The position numbers and the translations under genes are program-made. The notes below the pieces were generated by a model, which was given only the letters and a program-made list of their open reading frames with translations, had not been told where the DNA came from and ran no database searches. Below are positions 42,666-51,227 of a DNA stretch of 64,000 bases, piece after piece; the first letter of the stretch is position 1, and every line of letters begins with the position of its first letter. This DNA is from a virus, in the IMG/VR virus record IMGVR_UViG_3300034375_007958, positions 103,331 to 167,330 of that record; one strand, 5' to 3'.

Positions 42666-42711
42666 ATTATAGCGAAATAGGGAATTTCGAGCAAGTACTA
42701 CCTTAGTACTA
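42666..42711 (-). promoter_or_regulatory. Early-type sigma70 promoter with upstream dyad box
   Basis: Minus-strand TTGCTC (42694-42689), 17-base spacer, CGC-TATAAT (42671-42666). The dyad TAGTACTAAGGTAGTA (42711-42696) is one base upstream of the -35. Confidence 0.8.
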
Positions 42712-42726
42712 CCGTTTTTCACGCCG

Positions 42727-42752
42727 AAAAGGTGTTGTTTTTCAGCAACACC
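42727..42752 (-). terminator. Probable intrinsic terminator
   Basis: Minus-strand GGTGTTG (42752-42746) / CAACACC (42737-42731) with an 8-base A-rich loop, then TTTT (42730-42727). Downstream of the 51-aa gene. Confidence 0.65.
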
Positions 42753-42757
42753 CGGTG

Positions 42758-42787
42758 TAATACTTAGGTATTAGTACTAAAGTATTA
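42758..42787. repeat. Two overlapping copies of the promoter dyad box
   Basis: TAATACTTAGGTATTA (42758-42773) and TAGTACTAAAGTATTA (42772-42787) match the box at the early promoters, but no promoter elements abut them. They sit between the 51-aa stop and its terminator. Confidence 0.6.
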
Positions 42788-42941
42788 GTCTTCAGCCTGG
42801 CGATCTGCTTCCAAATACTGTTTGATTACTCGCATGGCTTTACGGCTGGTATCATAGACAAATTCTTTGTCTTCATCCTCAGTATGAACTACAAGAATAA
42901 AACCGTTTGCGGCTTTGCGAATTTCGATAGATTCAAACATA
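42786..42941 (-). CDS. Hypothetical protein, 51 aa
   Basis: Small protein from ATG at 42941 with AAGGTG before it. MFESIEIRKAANGFILVVHT forms beta strands, then a helix (SRKAMRVIKQYLEADR). Resembles short conserved proteins of T4-like phages but no function is known. Promoter at 42972-43000, terminator at 42727-42752: a one-gene unit. Confidence 0.7.
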
Positions 42942-42971
42942 TTACACCTTCAATGGATAGTTGAGTGTGTA

Positions 42972-43000
42972 ATAATAGCATATTATAGATTATGTGTCAA
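42972..43000 (-). promoter_or_regulatory. sigma70-type promoter for the 51-aa gene
   Basis: Minus-strand TTGACA (43000-42995), 17-base spacer, TGC-TATTAT (42977-42972). No dyad box upstream. Confidence 0.65.
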
Positions 43001-43008
43001 ATTGTAGT

Positions 43009-43398
43009 TTAACCAAAATTTTTGAACACTCTGCGTAGCACACGACTGGCAGGTTCAAAGTTTGACTCCATTATTTCGATATTAGCCAAACCATAGGCAG
43101 TCATACCCATTTCCATATAATAAGTTTTTGTGGGCCAACGTTTACGATTTAATGGATAACTGTGGATTAACAAACACTCGTCGGCTATTGGTTGGTATTG
43201 GTCTGTGCCCTTATGCTGACAAGCCGTTAACATCTGTATTGCTACTGGATTTACACCAATGTCTGTACGCTGGAAGTTTTTGGCAAACATAAGCACAACA
43301 TATTCTTCTACTGAATTAGGCAGTACACAATTTGCTAATTCTTCCCCTTCCATTATTAAGTCGTATGCGACTTTTACAAAAGGGTCTGTATAACTCAT
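43009..43398 (-). CDS. Hypothetical protein, 129 aa
   Basis: Mixed alpha protein (FVKVAYDLIMEGEELANCVL, EYVVLMFAKNF). Ends the sugar operon, 8 bases after the ThDP C-terminal gene. The upstream sequence TGTAAATACTGTATG places a late-type TAAATA only 5 bases before the ATG, another leaderless candidate. Function unknown. Confidence 0.6.
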   Translation of the reverse strand: MSYTDPFVKVAYDLIMEGEELANCVLPNSVEEYVVLMFAKNFQRTDIGVNPVAIQMLTACQHKGTDQYQPIADECLLIHSYPLNRKRWPTKTYYMEMGMTAYGLANIEIMESNFEPASRVLRRVFKNFG

Positions 43399-43405
43399 AC
43401 AGTAT

Positions 43406-44155
43406 TTACAAATCTACAAGTAATTCCGACTTAAGTTCTTCTTCTGGTAGGAATGGTACCAAGTCGTGTAGGCCTGCCTGACGTCCATCTTTTAATCCTT
43501 GTGCAGGCAATATTTCTTGATCCATATGGCAAACACAGTCCCATATAATAGGACCGCCAGTCTTACTCATTCTAAATGCAAACCGATCTAAGTCGTCCTT
43601 GCTCTTTAATTGAAAATATTCAAAACCAAATGAGTCTGCTATTTTAGCAAAGTCGGGGAACCAAAGACCTTTTCCAGCACTAGTTCCAAATACACGACCT
43701 TCATAGTATTTGCTTTGTGTATTTTTGATACTGAGGTAGCCGCCGTTGTTTAGGATAACAATCTGCACATTGAGATTATGTTCTCTAATTACAGCCAGTT
43801 CCTGTAAGTTACTCATAAAACTGCCATCGCCGGTAATGCATATTGTTCCTCTACCTGCACCATTGTTTAGTTCAACACCAATAGCACCAGGTACTGCCCA
43901 GCCCATGTCTGCTTGTGCAGGACTGAATACCAAACGTTGTCCCGGTTTTGCTTCCAGTGCGGTAGGTCCTGCGTAACTAATGCTACCAGCATCACCTACT
44001 AGTACTTGTTTTGAATCACTATGCTTGTTAACCCAATCTAAAACTGCATAAATGTTTAAAGAGTTAGTTTCATTGTCAGCACGGTATTCGGGCTGCATGA
44101 CAGGCCATTTAGTTTTCCAGTGTAGGCATTTAGCTAACCATTCTGTTCTTGTCAT
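43406..44155 (-). CDS. ThDP-dependent enzyme, C-terminal (PP-domain) subunit, acetolactate synthase-like
   Basis: 249 residues from ATG at 44155, which overlaps the N-terminal subunit stop by 4 bases. Contains SPAQADMGWAVPGAIGVELN and GRGTICITGDGSFMSNLQEL...ILNNGGYLS: GDGS followed about 28 residues later by NN is the thiamin-diphosphate/Mg motif. It ends with a normal acetolactate-synthase-type tail. Alone it lacks the catalytic Glu, which is in the partner subunit. Together they make a complete enzyme split at the linker. In the sugar context a YerE-like transfer of an acetyl unit to a keto-sugar is a plausible inferred role. Confidence 0.8.
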   Translation of the reverse strand: MTRTEWLAKCLHWKTKWPVMQPEYRADNETNSLNIYAVLDWVNKHSDSKQVLVGDAGSISYAGPTALEAKPGQRLVFSPAQADMGWAVPGAIGVELNNGAGRGTICITGDGSFMSNLQELAVIREHNLNVQIVILNNGGYLSIKNTQSKYYEGRVFGTSAGKGLWFPDFAKIADSFGFEYFQLKSKDDLDRFAFRMSKTGGPIIWDCVCHMDQEILPAQGLKDGRQAGLHDLVPFLPEEELKSELLVDL

Positions 44156-45159
44156 AGCATTGCTCCAAAAAACTTTTCTAGTCCACAAAGATATCTAGCA
44201 TCGATTGACACAATATCCTTGTTCAATTCGTTGTTGTCTATGTCTATCATAATCTTGTAACTATAGGGACTGAACTGTTTAGGATCATATCCTACTACAC
44301 TACTGCCAAGACTGCAACCTAATATTAACAATAAATCACAATTTTGTACTGCAAAGTTACCTGCACGACTGCCTTTAATGCCTACTGTGCCCATGCTGTA
44401 ATGGTGGTTGCCAGGAGTATAATCCCTTGCACCATACGTACTGGCAAATGGTATTTCATATCGTTCAATAAATTCATTGAACAAGTCAACTGTTTGGCTC
44501 TGTCTAATACCGTAGCCCGCAAGTATAAGCGGACGTTCGCTCATTTCTATAGATTTTTTTACAAACTCGAAGTCTACAGGAAGTTTGGCACTAGCAGGAG
44601 GTTCGAAATGTTTAACATCTTCTGGCATTGGAGCGTTCTGTATATCGCTGGGGATGTCAATCCAAACAGGACCAGGTCTGCCTTCCTGTGCTAACCACAT
44701 TGCACGTTCTAGTGTATAAGCAACATCTCGTACATCTGTAACAAACACGCTCCATTTAGTCATTGTAGCATACGTGTCCACAATGTGGTGTTCTTGTACG
44801 CCATACTTGCGTAATTGTATACCACGTTGCTCGTTGATATATCCACTACAGGCATCAAGTCTAACGTTGCCGCTGATAAAGATTACAGGCACACTGTCTT
44901 GCCAAGCATTAAGCACGCTGGTAGCGCAGTTAGTACCAGCACAACCGGTGGTAGGATTTACTACACTGACTTTGCCAGTAAACTTTGTTTCACCAATGGC
45001 AGCATGTCCAGCACCTTGCTCATGATGGTAGCAAATATAAGGCATTCCTGCTTTAATAAATCCATCATTGAGTCCGCTTGCACCGCCGCCCATTAAGCCA
45101 TGAACACGTTCTACTCCTTGTGAACGCAGATATTGGGGGATCCAATCACATACTCTCAC
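44152..45159 (-). CDS. ThDP-dependent enzyme, N-terminal (Pyr + central) subunit, acetolactate synthase-like
   Basis: 335 residues. VCDWIPQYLRSQGVERVHGL opens the Pyr domain; YICYHHEQGAGHAAIG contains the catalytic Glu that activates ThDP; SVVNPTTGCAGTNCATSVLN and VPVIFISGNVR follow. The second half is the central domain (PLILAGYGIRQS, CDLLLILGCSLGSS). The gene stops where acetolactate synthases would continue into the PP domain, supplied by the next gene. Summed length (about 584) equals a normal fused enzyme, so this is fission, not loss. Confidence 0.82.
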   Translation of the reverse strand: MRVCDWIPQYLRSQGVERVHGLMGGGASGLNDGFIKAGMPYICYHHEQGAGHAAIGETKFTGKVSVVNPTTGCAGTNCATSVLNAWQDSVPVIFISGNVRLDACSGYINEQRGIQLRKYGVQEHHIVDTYATMTKWSVFVTDVRDVAYTLERAMWLAQEGRPGPVWIDIPSDIQNAPMPEDVKHFEPPASAKLPVDFEFVKKSIEMSERPLILAGYGIRQSQTVDLFNEFIERYEIPFASTYGARDYTPGNHHYSMGTVGIKGSRAGNFAVQNCDLLLILGCSLGSSVVGYDPKQFSPYSYKIMIDIDNNELNKDIVSIDARYLCGLEKFFGAML

Positions 45160-45162
45160 TGT

Positions 45163-45822
45163 TTATCCTTGTTTATGTTTAAAAACTAAATCCCCATCAA
45201 TTTGAGTTTTTAGTTCATAATTATAACTGAACAAAAAAGATTTTAATTTTATGAAACTACTATCGTATCTATTAGCCCAGTCTTCAAAAATTTCTACAAC
45301 TACCACAGGCTTAAATTTTTCTAAAGTGTCGACAGCACCACGCAATGCTTGTAACTCAAAGCCTTCAATATCTAAATGAATCAGATTGCATTCTTCTAGT
45401 GCTAAATCGTCAATTCTAAATGAGGGGAAAACTCCTCCCGGAACTACGTGTCCGGCTCCAACATCTTGTCCAAGTTTATGATTTTCCATTCCTAATAGTG
45501 CATGGTTGTTACTTAAACACCCTTGCATTTTTATAACGTTAATCTCTGGAACGTTCATGCATAAACAAAGAAAATTAGTAGGGTCTGGCTCGAAAGTGTA
45601 AACTGTTTGAAAGTTTCTTGCATATGGTTTAACATAATACCCGCAGTTACCACCTGCTTGTACTACCACTTGTCTATTGCTTACTAGTTCACTTATTCTA
45701 TCAGGAACTTCTGATCGTTTTGTAAGATAGTCCCAACAAGAATTTTCATCAATACCGTCTTGTTTGGGCCAGTACCAAGAGTTTCCTTGATATTCTCTTA
45801 CTTCAATAGCGTTGTTAATCAT
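45163..45822 (-). CDS. FkbM-family methyltransferase
   Basis: 219 residues. VVVQAGGNCGYYVKPYARNF is the SAM-binding loop variant (usually D-x-GAN-x-G), VYTFEPDPTNFLCL holds the ribose-binding Glu, and LIHLDIEGFELQALRGA is the FkbM LDxEG motif. Such enzymes O-methylate sugars or small molecules. Between the dehydratase and ThDP genes, it likely caps or decorates the same glycan. Confidence 0.85.
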   Translation of the reverse strand: MINNAIEVREYQGNSWYWPKQDGIDENSCWDYLTKRSEVPDRISELVSNRQVVVQAGGNCGYYVKPYARNFQTVYTFEPDPTNFLCLCMNVPEINVIKMQGCLSNNHALLGMENHKLGQDVGAGHVVPGGVFPSFRIDDLALEECNLIHLDIEGFELQALRGAVDTLEKFKPVVVVEIFEDWANRYDSSFIKLKSFLFSYNYELKTQIDGDLVFKHKQG

Positions 45823-45842
45823 CTGTTACCATTTCTATATTA

Positions 45843-47162
45843 TTACTTAAACAAACTTAAGAAGCCGTCTACAATTTCTCCAATGTACTGAATTTGCTGT
45901 TCTGTAATCACAGGACTGGTGCCATGAAAGTAAGTATGAGTCATGGCGTGTGTAGCATTGGGCATTAAGTTTCGGGCCACATTCGGATCCATCAAATGGC
46001 TGTACGCAGGTTGTAGCATAATATTGCCTGCAAAATACGGGCGTGTCTGTATAAGGTTTTCTTCCAAATAGTCTACTATATCACTACGACTAAATGGTGC
46101 GCCCTGCCTTATTGTTAAGGGAAAAGCAAACCATGATGGATCCGAGCCTGGTTGTGCATAAGGTAAGATAAAAAATTCTTCGTGCTTTTTGTAAATGTCT
46201 AGTAACAATTTGTAGTTGCGGCGGCGTAGTTGATGTATTTCTGGCAATTTGTCCAACTGCTTCAAGCCCATGGCACATTGTAGTTCGATGGGTTTTAGGT
46301 TATAACCAATCTCATCGTAAACATACTTGTGGTCAAATATTTCTCCTGGCATGGCAGGAATCCATTCGCTAAATCGTTTGCCGCAAGTACCACATTTCAG
46401 TTTGTTTGCCTCTGGACCAACACAGTAACAACCGCGGCCCCATTCACGGAAACTGCGTAATATAACTTCTTGTTGTGGATCATTGGTAGCAACAAATCCA
46501 CCTTCACCCATGGTCATATGGTGTGCAGGATAAAAACTGCATGATGCCATTAAACCAAAACTGCCAAGAGGTTGACCGTTCCACGTACTGCCCAGTGCAT
46601 CGCAACAGTCTTCTAACAAAATTAAATCGTGTTTACGCACAAGATCCATTAACTGATCCATGTTAGGAGGATTACCCAAGACGTGTGCAAAAGTAATTAC
46701 ACGTATTTCTGGATCATTGGCTAATGCACGTTCAACTTGGTCTAAATTAATGTTTAATGTGTCTAATTCAATGTCTACAAACTGAGGTAAGAATCCTACT
46801 TGTAGGGTAGGATTAAGTGTAGTAGGAAAACCTGCAATAGGCATCAAAACTTTTGTGCCTTTAGGCAAGTTATAACCACGTTTGCTGGTAAGCGAAGCCA
46901 TCATCAGCAAGTTACTGCTGGATCCACTGTTGGTCACAATACCCAGTGTTTTGCCGAACTGTGAAGGAAACCGTCGTTCAAACTCAATACCTGCCGTGCC
47001 CATTGCCAACCAACCGTTAAGCAAACTTTCTACACCTGCTACGTATTCTTCAGCATCATAGTGTGCGCCTGCATAGTTTACAAAGTCTTTACCTGCAGTC
47101 CAGGACTTATTAGATTGTTTTTGTTCAACGTATTCGCGAACCTGTTTAAGAATGTGTTCCAT
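45843..47162 (-). CDS. CDP-4-keto-6-deoxyglucose-3-dehydratase-like enzyme (RfbH/E1 type, PMP and Fe-S dependent)
   Basis: 439 residues, DegT/DnrJ/StrS superfamily. LLEDCCDALGSTWNG and CSFYPAHHMTMGEGGFV match E1/RfbH: the usual Schiff-base Lys is His (residue 214), which separates dehydratases from aminotransferases. WGRGCYCVG (Cys 245, 247), Cys 260 and KRF follow, plus the Cys pair at 186-187, as in the [2Fe-2S] E1 enzymes, although the spacing between Cys 247 and 260 is 5 residues longer than in the enterobacterial enzyme as I remember it. SDPSWFAFPLT and TRPYFAGN also match. It removes the C3 hydroxyl of a 4-keto-6-deoxy sugar. No E3 reductase gene is visible. Confidence 0.82.
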   Translation of the reverse strand: MEHILKQVREYVEQKQSNKSWTAGKDFVNYAGAHYDAEEYVAGVESLLNGWLAMGTAGIEFERRFPSQFGKTLGIVTNSGSSSNLLMMASLTSKRGYNLPKGTKVLMPIAGFPTTLNPTLQVGFLPQFVDIELDTLNINLDQVERALANDPEIRVITFAHVLGNPPNMDQLMDLVRKHDLILLEDCCDALGSTWNGQPLGSFGLMASCSFYPAHHMTMGEGGFVATNDPQQEVILRSFREWGRGCYCVGPEANKLKCGTCGKRFSEWIPAMPGEIFDHKYVYDEIGYNLKPIELQCAMGLKQLDKLPEIHQLRRRNYKLLLDIYKKHEEFFILPYAQPGSDPSWFAFPLTIRQGAPFSRSDIVDYLEENLIQTRPYFAGNIMLQPAYSHLMDPNVARNLMPNATHAMTHTYFHGTSPVITEQQIQYIGEIVDGFLSLFK

Positions 47163-47163
47163 A

Positions 47164-48105
47164 TTACCAAATAAAATTGTTCTTGTAGTATTTTACTATT
47201 TTTTTCAACTCCGTGTCAAACTCTGCCTGTGGTCGCCATCCAAGTTTTTTAAGTTTGGAATCATCTATACTGTACCTAACATCTTGCCCTTTTCTAACCG
47301 AATCTTCTATATAAGAGGAAACATCGTCGGTGTTGTGCATTATTTTGGAAACTTTTTTAACCACTTCAATGTTTTGTAATTCTAAATTACCAGAAATATT
47401 ATAAATTTCATTAGTTACGCCAGATTCAATAATTTTAATAATTGCACTAGCAGTATCAGAAGCATGTAACCATGTACGAACAGGAGTCCCATTATTGTGT
47501 AGATCAACTCGTTTGCCGATTGTAAAAAATTTACAAGTTTTAGGTATAAGTTTCTCTACATACTGGCCTATGCCATAGTTATTGGTGGGGCGTACAATTA
47601 TGTAAGGCAAATTATGGGTTCTGCCCCAGGCCATCACCAGCATGTCGGCAGCGGCCTTGGTGGCACTGTAAGGATTGCTAGGACGTAACAAGTCTTGTTC
47701 TGTATGACTGCCCTGCTCTATATCACCGTAGACTTCGTCAGTGCTAAAATGCAAAAATATCGGTTTTTGCAGTTTCTTTTGATTGATCAATTTGAGCAAA
47801 TGATGAACACCATCGATGTTACTGTGTACAAATTCGTCTGAACTTTCAATGCTGTTGTCTACGTGTGTTTCGGCAGCAGTGTTAATAAAATAGTCACTGT
47901 CATAGATCCTGTCAATGTCATTGATATCTTTATGTTCAAAAGTAAAAGTTTTATACTTTTGTAACTCTGGTAATAAGTTCCAATTGGCTGCATAAGTGCC
48001 TTTGTCAACTCCTCTAACATACCACCCTTGCTCTAAACAGGCCCGAGTTACGTGGTAGCCAATAAATCCCAGGCAACCTGTAACATACACAATCTTCTTA
48101 CTCAT
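47164..48105 (-). CDS. NDP-glucose 4,6-dehydratase-like (RmlB/RfbG type) extended SDR
   Basis: 313 residues from ATG at 48105 (ATGA overlap with the upstream gene). VTGCLGFIGYHVTR (NAD-binding), HFSTDEVYGD (catalytic Thr-Asp-Glu), NPYSATKAAADMLV (YxxxK), VRPTNNYGIGQYVEKLIPK, and GTPVRTWLHASDTA are RmlB hallmarks. The DE pair marks dehydratases rather than simple epimerases. It makes the 4-keto-6-deoxy nucleotide sugar used by the adjacent E1-type enzyme. The NTP base (dTDP or CDP) cannot be decided. Confidence 0.88.
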   Translation of the reverse strand: MSKKIVYVTGCLGFIGYHVTRACLEQGWYVRGVDKGTYAANWNLLPELQKYKTFTFEHKDINDIDRIYDSDYFINTAAETHVDNSIESSDEFVHSNIDGVHHLLKLINQKKLQKPIFLHFSTDEVYGDIEQGSHTEQDLLRPSNPYSATKAAADMLVMAWGRTHNLPYIIVRPTNNYGIGQYVEKLIPKTCKFFTIGKRVDLHNNGTPVRTWLHASDTASAIIKIIESGVTNEIYNISGNLELQNIEVVKKVSKIMHNTDDVSSYIEDSVRKGQDVRYSIDDSKLKKLGWRPQAEFDTELKKIVKYYKNNFIW

Positions 48106-49067
48106 TGAACGTTTTCCAACCATTGAGTATTATTTAAATACCATTTTACCATGTTGTCTATTTTTTCCTGTGTGGTACTGGTGTTCTTATATCCTTCACG
48201 ATAAAGTTTATCGGGATTGACTAGATTATAAGCATCATGTCCTGGTCTGTCTACTGGCACAAGATCATAACGTAACTCTTTTTTCAAACTTTGTGCAATC
48301 ATCTTAGCAAACGATAAATTATCAATGAATTCAGCACCAGCACTATTCCATTTTTCACAATGGCTTTTTTGATTTTGTAAAATAAAATCAGTATGTTCGG
48401 CTACATCTTTAACATAATACCAGCGCCGGCCACCAATATGTCCATCTGCACCTGTATGAATTACAAGTTTTTCGTTGTTTAATATCTTTTTAATTGTGGT
48501 TACTGGGAAACGAGTGCTTTGACATCTTTCACCAAACGAGTTATTGAGATGGACTACTGATGTCGGTATGCCAAAACTTGAACTGTAAGCAACCGCAAGT
48601 TCTTCACCTCCGGCTTTAGTTGCTCCGTATGGATTGTTAGAGTTGTAAGGATCATCTTCTTTGCTGTCATTGCCTAATCTGACTGGACCAAATACTTCTG
48701 CTGTACTGTAATATACAAATCGTTTAAGATTTAATTCTCGTGCTAGTTCTAAAATATATCCCGTACCCACCACATTATCAAATATTGCGCCAATTGGATC
48801 TTGTAGGCTGGCTTCTGAACTAGGGTTTGCGGCAACGTGCAAAATATAGTCTATGTTAAGTAATTGTGATCTTAGATGATTACAAGGTTCTTTAAGACCA
48901 TACTCAACAAATTCTAAATTTTCAATGTGCTTCAGGCGTGACGAATTTTTTGTGTCTTTCCTTACACCGCAGACAATTTGATTATTGTGCTGAGAAAAAT
49001 ATTCTACTAAATGACTGCCAATAAAACCCGTTGCACCTGTAATTAAAAATCTTTTATTCTGAATCAA
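48102..49067 (-). CDS. Extended SDR, NAD-dependent sugar epimerase/dehydratase
   Basis: About 321 residues. FLITGATGFIGSHLVEYFSQ at the N-terminus, HVAANPSSEASL, YYSTAEVFGP (Ser-Thr-Ala, not the DE of RmlB), NPYGATKAGGEELAV (YxxxK) and VHLNNSFGERCQ. Closer to epimerases than dehydratases. The start has no ATG; a TTG at 49067 is chosen, with TTG at 49091 as the alternative. Overlaps the glycosyltransferase-like gene in another frame. Confidence 0.78.
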   Translation of the reverse strand: MIQNKRFLITGATGFIGSHLVEYFSQHNNQIVCGVRKDTKNSSRLKHIENLEFVEYGLKEPCNHLRSQLLNIDYILHVAANPSSEASLQDPIGAIFDNVVGTGYILELARELNLKRFVYYSTAEVFGPVRLGNDSKEDDPYNSNNPYGATKAGGEELAVAYSSSFGIPTSVVHLNNSFGERCQSTRFPVTTIKKILNNEKLVIHTGADGHIGGRRWYYVKDVAEHTDFILQNQKSHCEKWNSAGAEFIDNLSFAKMIAQSLKKELRYDLVPVDRPGHDAYNLVNPDKLYREGYKNTSTTQEKIDNMVKWYLNNTQWLENVQ

Positions 49068-49794
49068 CGTCAATGTCCATTTGTTTTGCAATGTCCAACA
49101 TTACTGCATTACGCTCTCCTGCATTTCTACTGCCGTGAAAATGTAAGACTTTTGCTTCTGCTAAAGTACACCCATTAAATGAATTTGAATGATTTTCATC
49201 TAAACTTACTACCTGAAAAGCCATAGTAGGATCTATCATTTGCTCAGGAGTCAGTCCTTGACTCCAGATCTGATGATTGTGAAGAAGTTGCCCCCAACTC
49301 CAATCGCTTTCTTTATGACTAAACCATTTGGCCATAAGTTGTTCGCCCAGTTCCCAAACACTAGAGTCCATAGTAGCAGGATAGTATCTAATATCATCAT
49401 TTAGATAGTGCGTATGCTCTGGGTGTGATTTAGGATCAGTATAATTAAACAAACGCATTTCTCGGTATTTTCCAAAAAATTCAGTTGGCTTAATAAACAT
49501 AGTGTCTGAACCCATGAACAATATGTTGCATGGTTCTTGATGCCACATTTCTTTAATTGCATAGTATGTTGCAATTTGATTCATTCGTGCATCAAGCACC
49601 GGAGATTTTAATGCTACTTCTTTCCAAGTGCTTTGTAGAAACTTTTTGGCGCTTTGGCGACTAATTTTATACATGTCAGCATAACTTTTATAGTCTTTTT
49701 CCCAATTTGGGTTTGGACCTGTTCCCTGCCAATAACCCCAATAGTTTACTACTGGCCTAACACACCCTACCAAATAGTTTTTTATTTGTACCAT
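49054..49794 (-). CDS. Putative glycosyltransferase, GT-A type
   Basis: 246 residues. ILFMGSDTMFIKPTEFF near residue 90 resembles the strand-DxD-loop of GT-A enzymes (variant GSDT), and KVLHFHGSRNAGERNA near the end resembles the His-rich metal site of GT8-like enzymes. Many Trp residues. Placed at the start of the sugar operon, it could transfer the finished sugar. Family assignment is uncertain. Confidence 0.5.
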   Translation of the reverse strand: MVQIKNYLVGCVRPVVNYWGYWQGTGPNPNWEKDYKSYADMYKISRQSAKKFLQSTWKEVALKSPVLDARMNQIATYYAIKEMWHQEPCNILFMGSDTMFIKPTEFFGKYREMRLFNYTDPKSHPEHTHYLNDDIRYYPATMDSSVWELGEQLMAKWFSHKESDWSWGQLLHNHQIWSQGLTPEQMIDPTMAFQVVSLDENHSNSFNGCTLAEAKVLHFHGSRNAGERNAVMLDIAKQMDIDVDSE

Positions 49795-49796
49795 AA

Positions 49797-50231
49797 TTAT
49801 TTGTACTCGTAGTTAACAGTATCTTGATTTACTCTAAACACTGTGGCACCATTACGTAAATGAAAGCGGCGTGCAAGTTCCGTCGGAGGACTTAGTGTGA
49901 CAAAACGCTCTACATTAGTAAATGCTTCTTTGGCAATTTTAAGACCTTCTGCTATTAATTGTTGTCCTGATCCGGATTTATAGCTCCAGATAGTATAAAA
50001 CACAATAGTGTTAGGATTGTTTGCGTTGTCTGCTAACAATTCCTGTTCACTGGCAGGTACACCATGACATAACTTACTACATACGATAGCAGTTACTACA
50101 TTTTCATCAGTCAAGGCAAATACATGGCGATTTTTTCCAAAACGTTCTGCTAATGGAATGTGTGCCCTTACTGGATCTTCTGCTAATAGATAACTGTAGG
50201 GATCTTGTTCATCTCGTATTTCGTAAATCAT
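49797..50231 (-). CDS. GNAT-like N-acetyltransferase fold protein
   Basis: 144 residues. VFALTDENVVTAIVCSKLCH (strands), FYTIWSYKSGSGQQLIAEGL (position of the acetyl-CoA loop, K-S-G-S-G-x-x-L), and LARRFHLRNGATVFRVNQ (the terminal RFHLRNGA segment of GNATs). Acyl transfer to an amino-sugar or protein is possible. AATAAATA lies between it and nadE (about 50252). Two bases before the glycosyltransferase gene. Confidence 0.6.
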   Translation of the reverse strand: MIYEIRDEQDPYSYLLAEDPVRAHIPLAERFGKNRHVFALTDENVVTAIVCSKLCHGVPASEQELLADNANNPNTIVFYTIWSYKSGSGQQLIAEGLKIAKEAFTNVERFVTLSPPTELARRFHLRNGATVFRVNQDTVNYEYK

Positions 50232-50252
50232 AAAATATTGTTGATAGAATAT

Positions 50253-51227
50253 TTATTTTACAGGATTCCACACAGCCGTGTCAATGGTTTCTAGTTGTTG
50301 AAACCTTGTGGGCTGTGCGGGATGCAATAGGTTAAATGGATTTGCTCGCTTAAATGCACTTGACTGTATTCTATCTAAAATACGATTTACTTTTTCTAAG
50401 TCCTCATCAGGCACTGCTAGTGATTCTAAAATCTCCTGTCGGTTGGAAGAGGTAATAGTAGTCTGTCCAATACGATGTAAAACAATATCAAACTCTAAGT
50501 AACTAAATCCAAATTGATCTTCATCACCGTTGCTGATACCTAATCCGTCTGTAGGTGTAGCAAACACAGTTTCTTGAGGTACGCCCGCGATCTCTGCTAG
50601 TTTAGGTACCTCCCAACTCTTATTAAGACTTTGAATAGGACTAACGTCGCCTACATCACCGTGTAATGTCCAAAAACCTGCAGCCAGTTCACTATAGTTG
50701 TCTGTACTGGCCACAAACCCTCGCACGGCACTGGCCATGTTGTACAAGGTCATCATACGTAGACGTACACGCAAATTACCTCGACGTAATTTTGCCTCTT
50801 CATTGTCGATCTCTGGATCAAACAGTCGAGTCTGCTTTAACATAAATTCGTAAGACTCAGTCAAGTCAATCTGCTTATGAATAATGTCAAAGGCCCGACA
50901 TGCTGCCATGCCACGCTCTGTTTCTTCAGGCTTTTGATGAATTGGTAGTGTAAATCCCCATACAGTATAACCTGCCCGTTTAAACAAGGCCGCAGTAAGA
51001 GCACTGTCCACTCCGCCACTCATACCAATTACAACATCATTGACGTTATATTTTTCTCTATACGCTACGAGATTTTTAACTAGAATCTTACCTATCTCAT
51101 CTAGTTTATCTGAATAAGGATAAACATCAAAATCAATTAGTTCACTGAGCGCATTGTCGAACCAATCACTTAAGGGTGCAATCCGATCTTGTCTACTGTA
51201 TTTTAAAATTTCTTCTTTGAAACTCAT
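50253..51227 (-). CDS. nadE: NH3-dependent NAD synthetase
   Basis: 324 residues; start at 51227 gives the ATGA overlap with gua[21 protein letters not shown] is the SGGxDS PP-loop; [19 protein letters not shown] and [20 protein letters not shown] match NadE active-site loops, and [18 protein letters not shown] the substrate loop (L-G-x-x-DE). No glutaminase domain, so ammonia is used. Supports NAD(H) supply during infection. Downstream of guaC in the same operon. Confidence 0.92.
   Translation of the reverse strand: MSFKEEILKYSRQDRIAPLSDWFDNALSELIDFDVYPYSDKLDEIGKILVKNLVAYREKYNVNDVVIGMSGGVDSALTAALFKRAGYTVWGFTLPIHQKPEETERGMAACRAFDIIHKQIDLTESYEFMLKQTRLFDPEIDNEEAKLRRGNLRVRLRMMTLYNMASAVRGFVASTDNYSELAAGFWTLHGDVGDVSPIQSLNKSWEVPKLAEIAGVPQETVFATPTDGLGISNGDEDQFGFSYLEFDIVLHRIGQTTITSSNRQEILESLAVPDEDLEKVNRILDRIQSSAFKRANPFNLLHPAQPTRFQQLETIDTAVWNPVK

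Noticed and set aside
44344-44694. Plus-strand open frames opposite the ThDP and other minus-strand genes
   Set aside because: They lack ribosome-binding sites and recognisable domains and lie wholly inside well-supported genes on the other strand.
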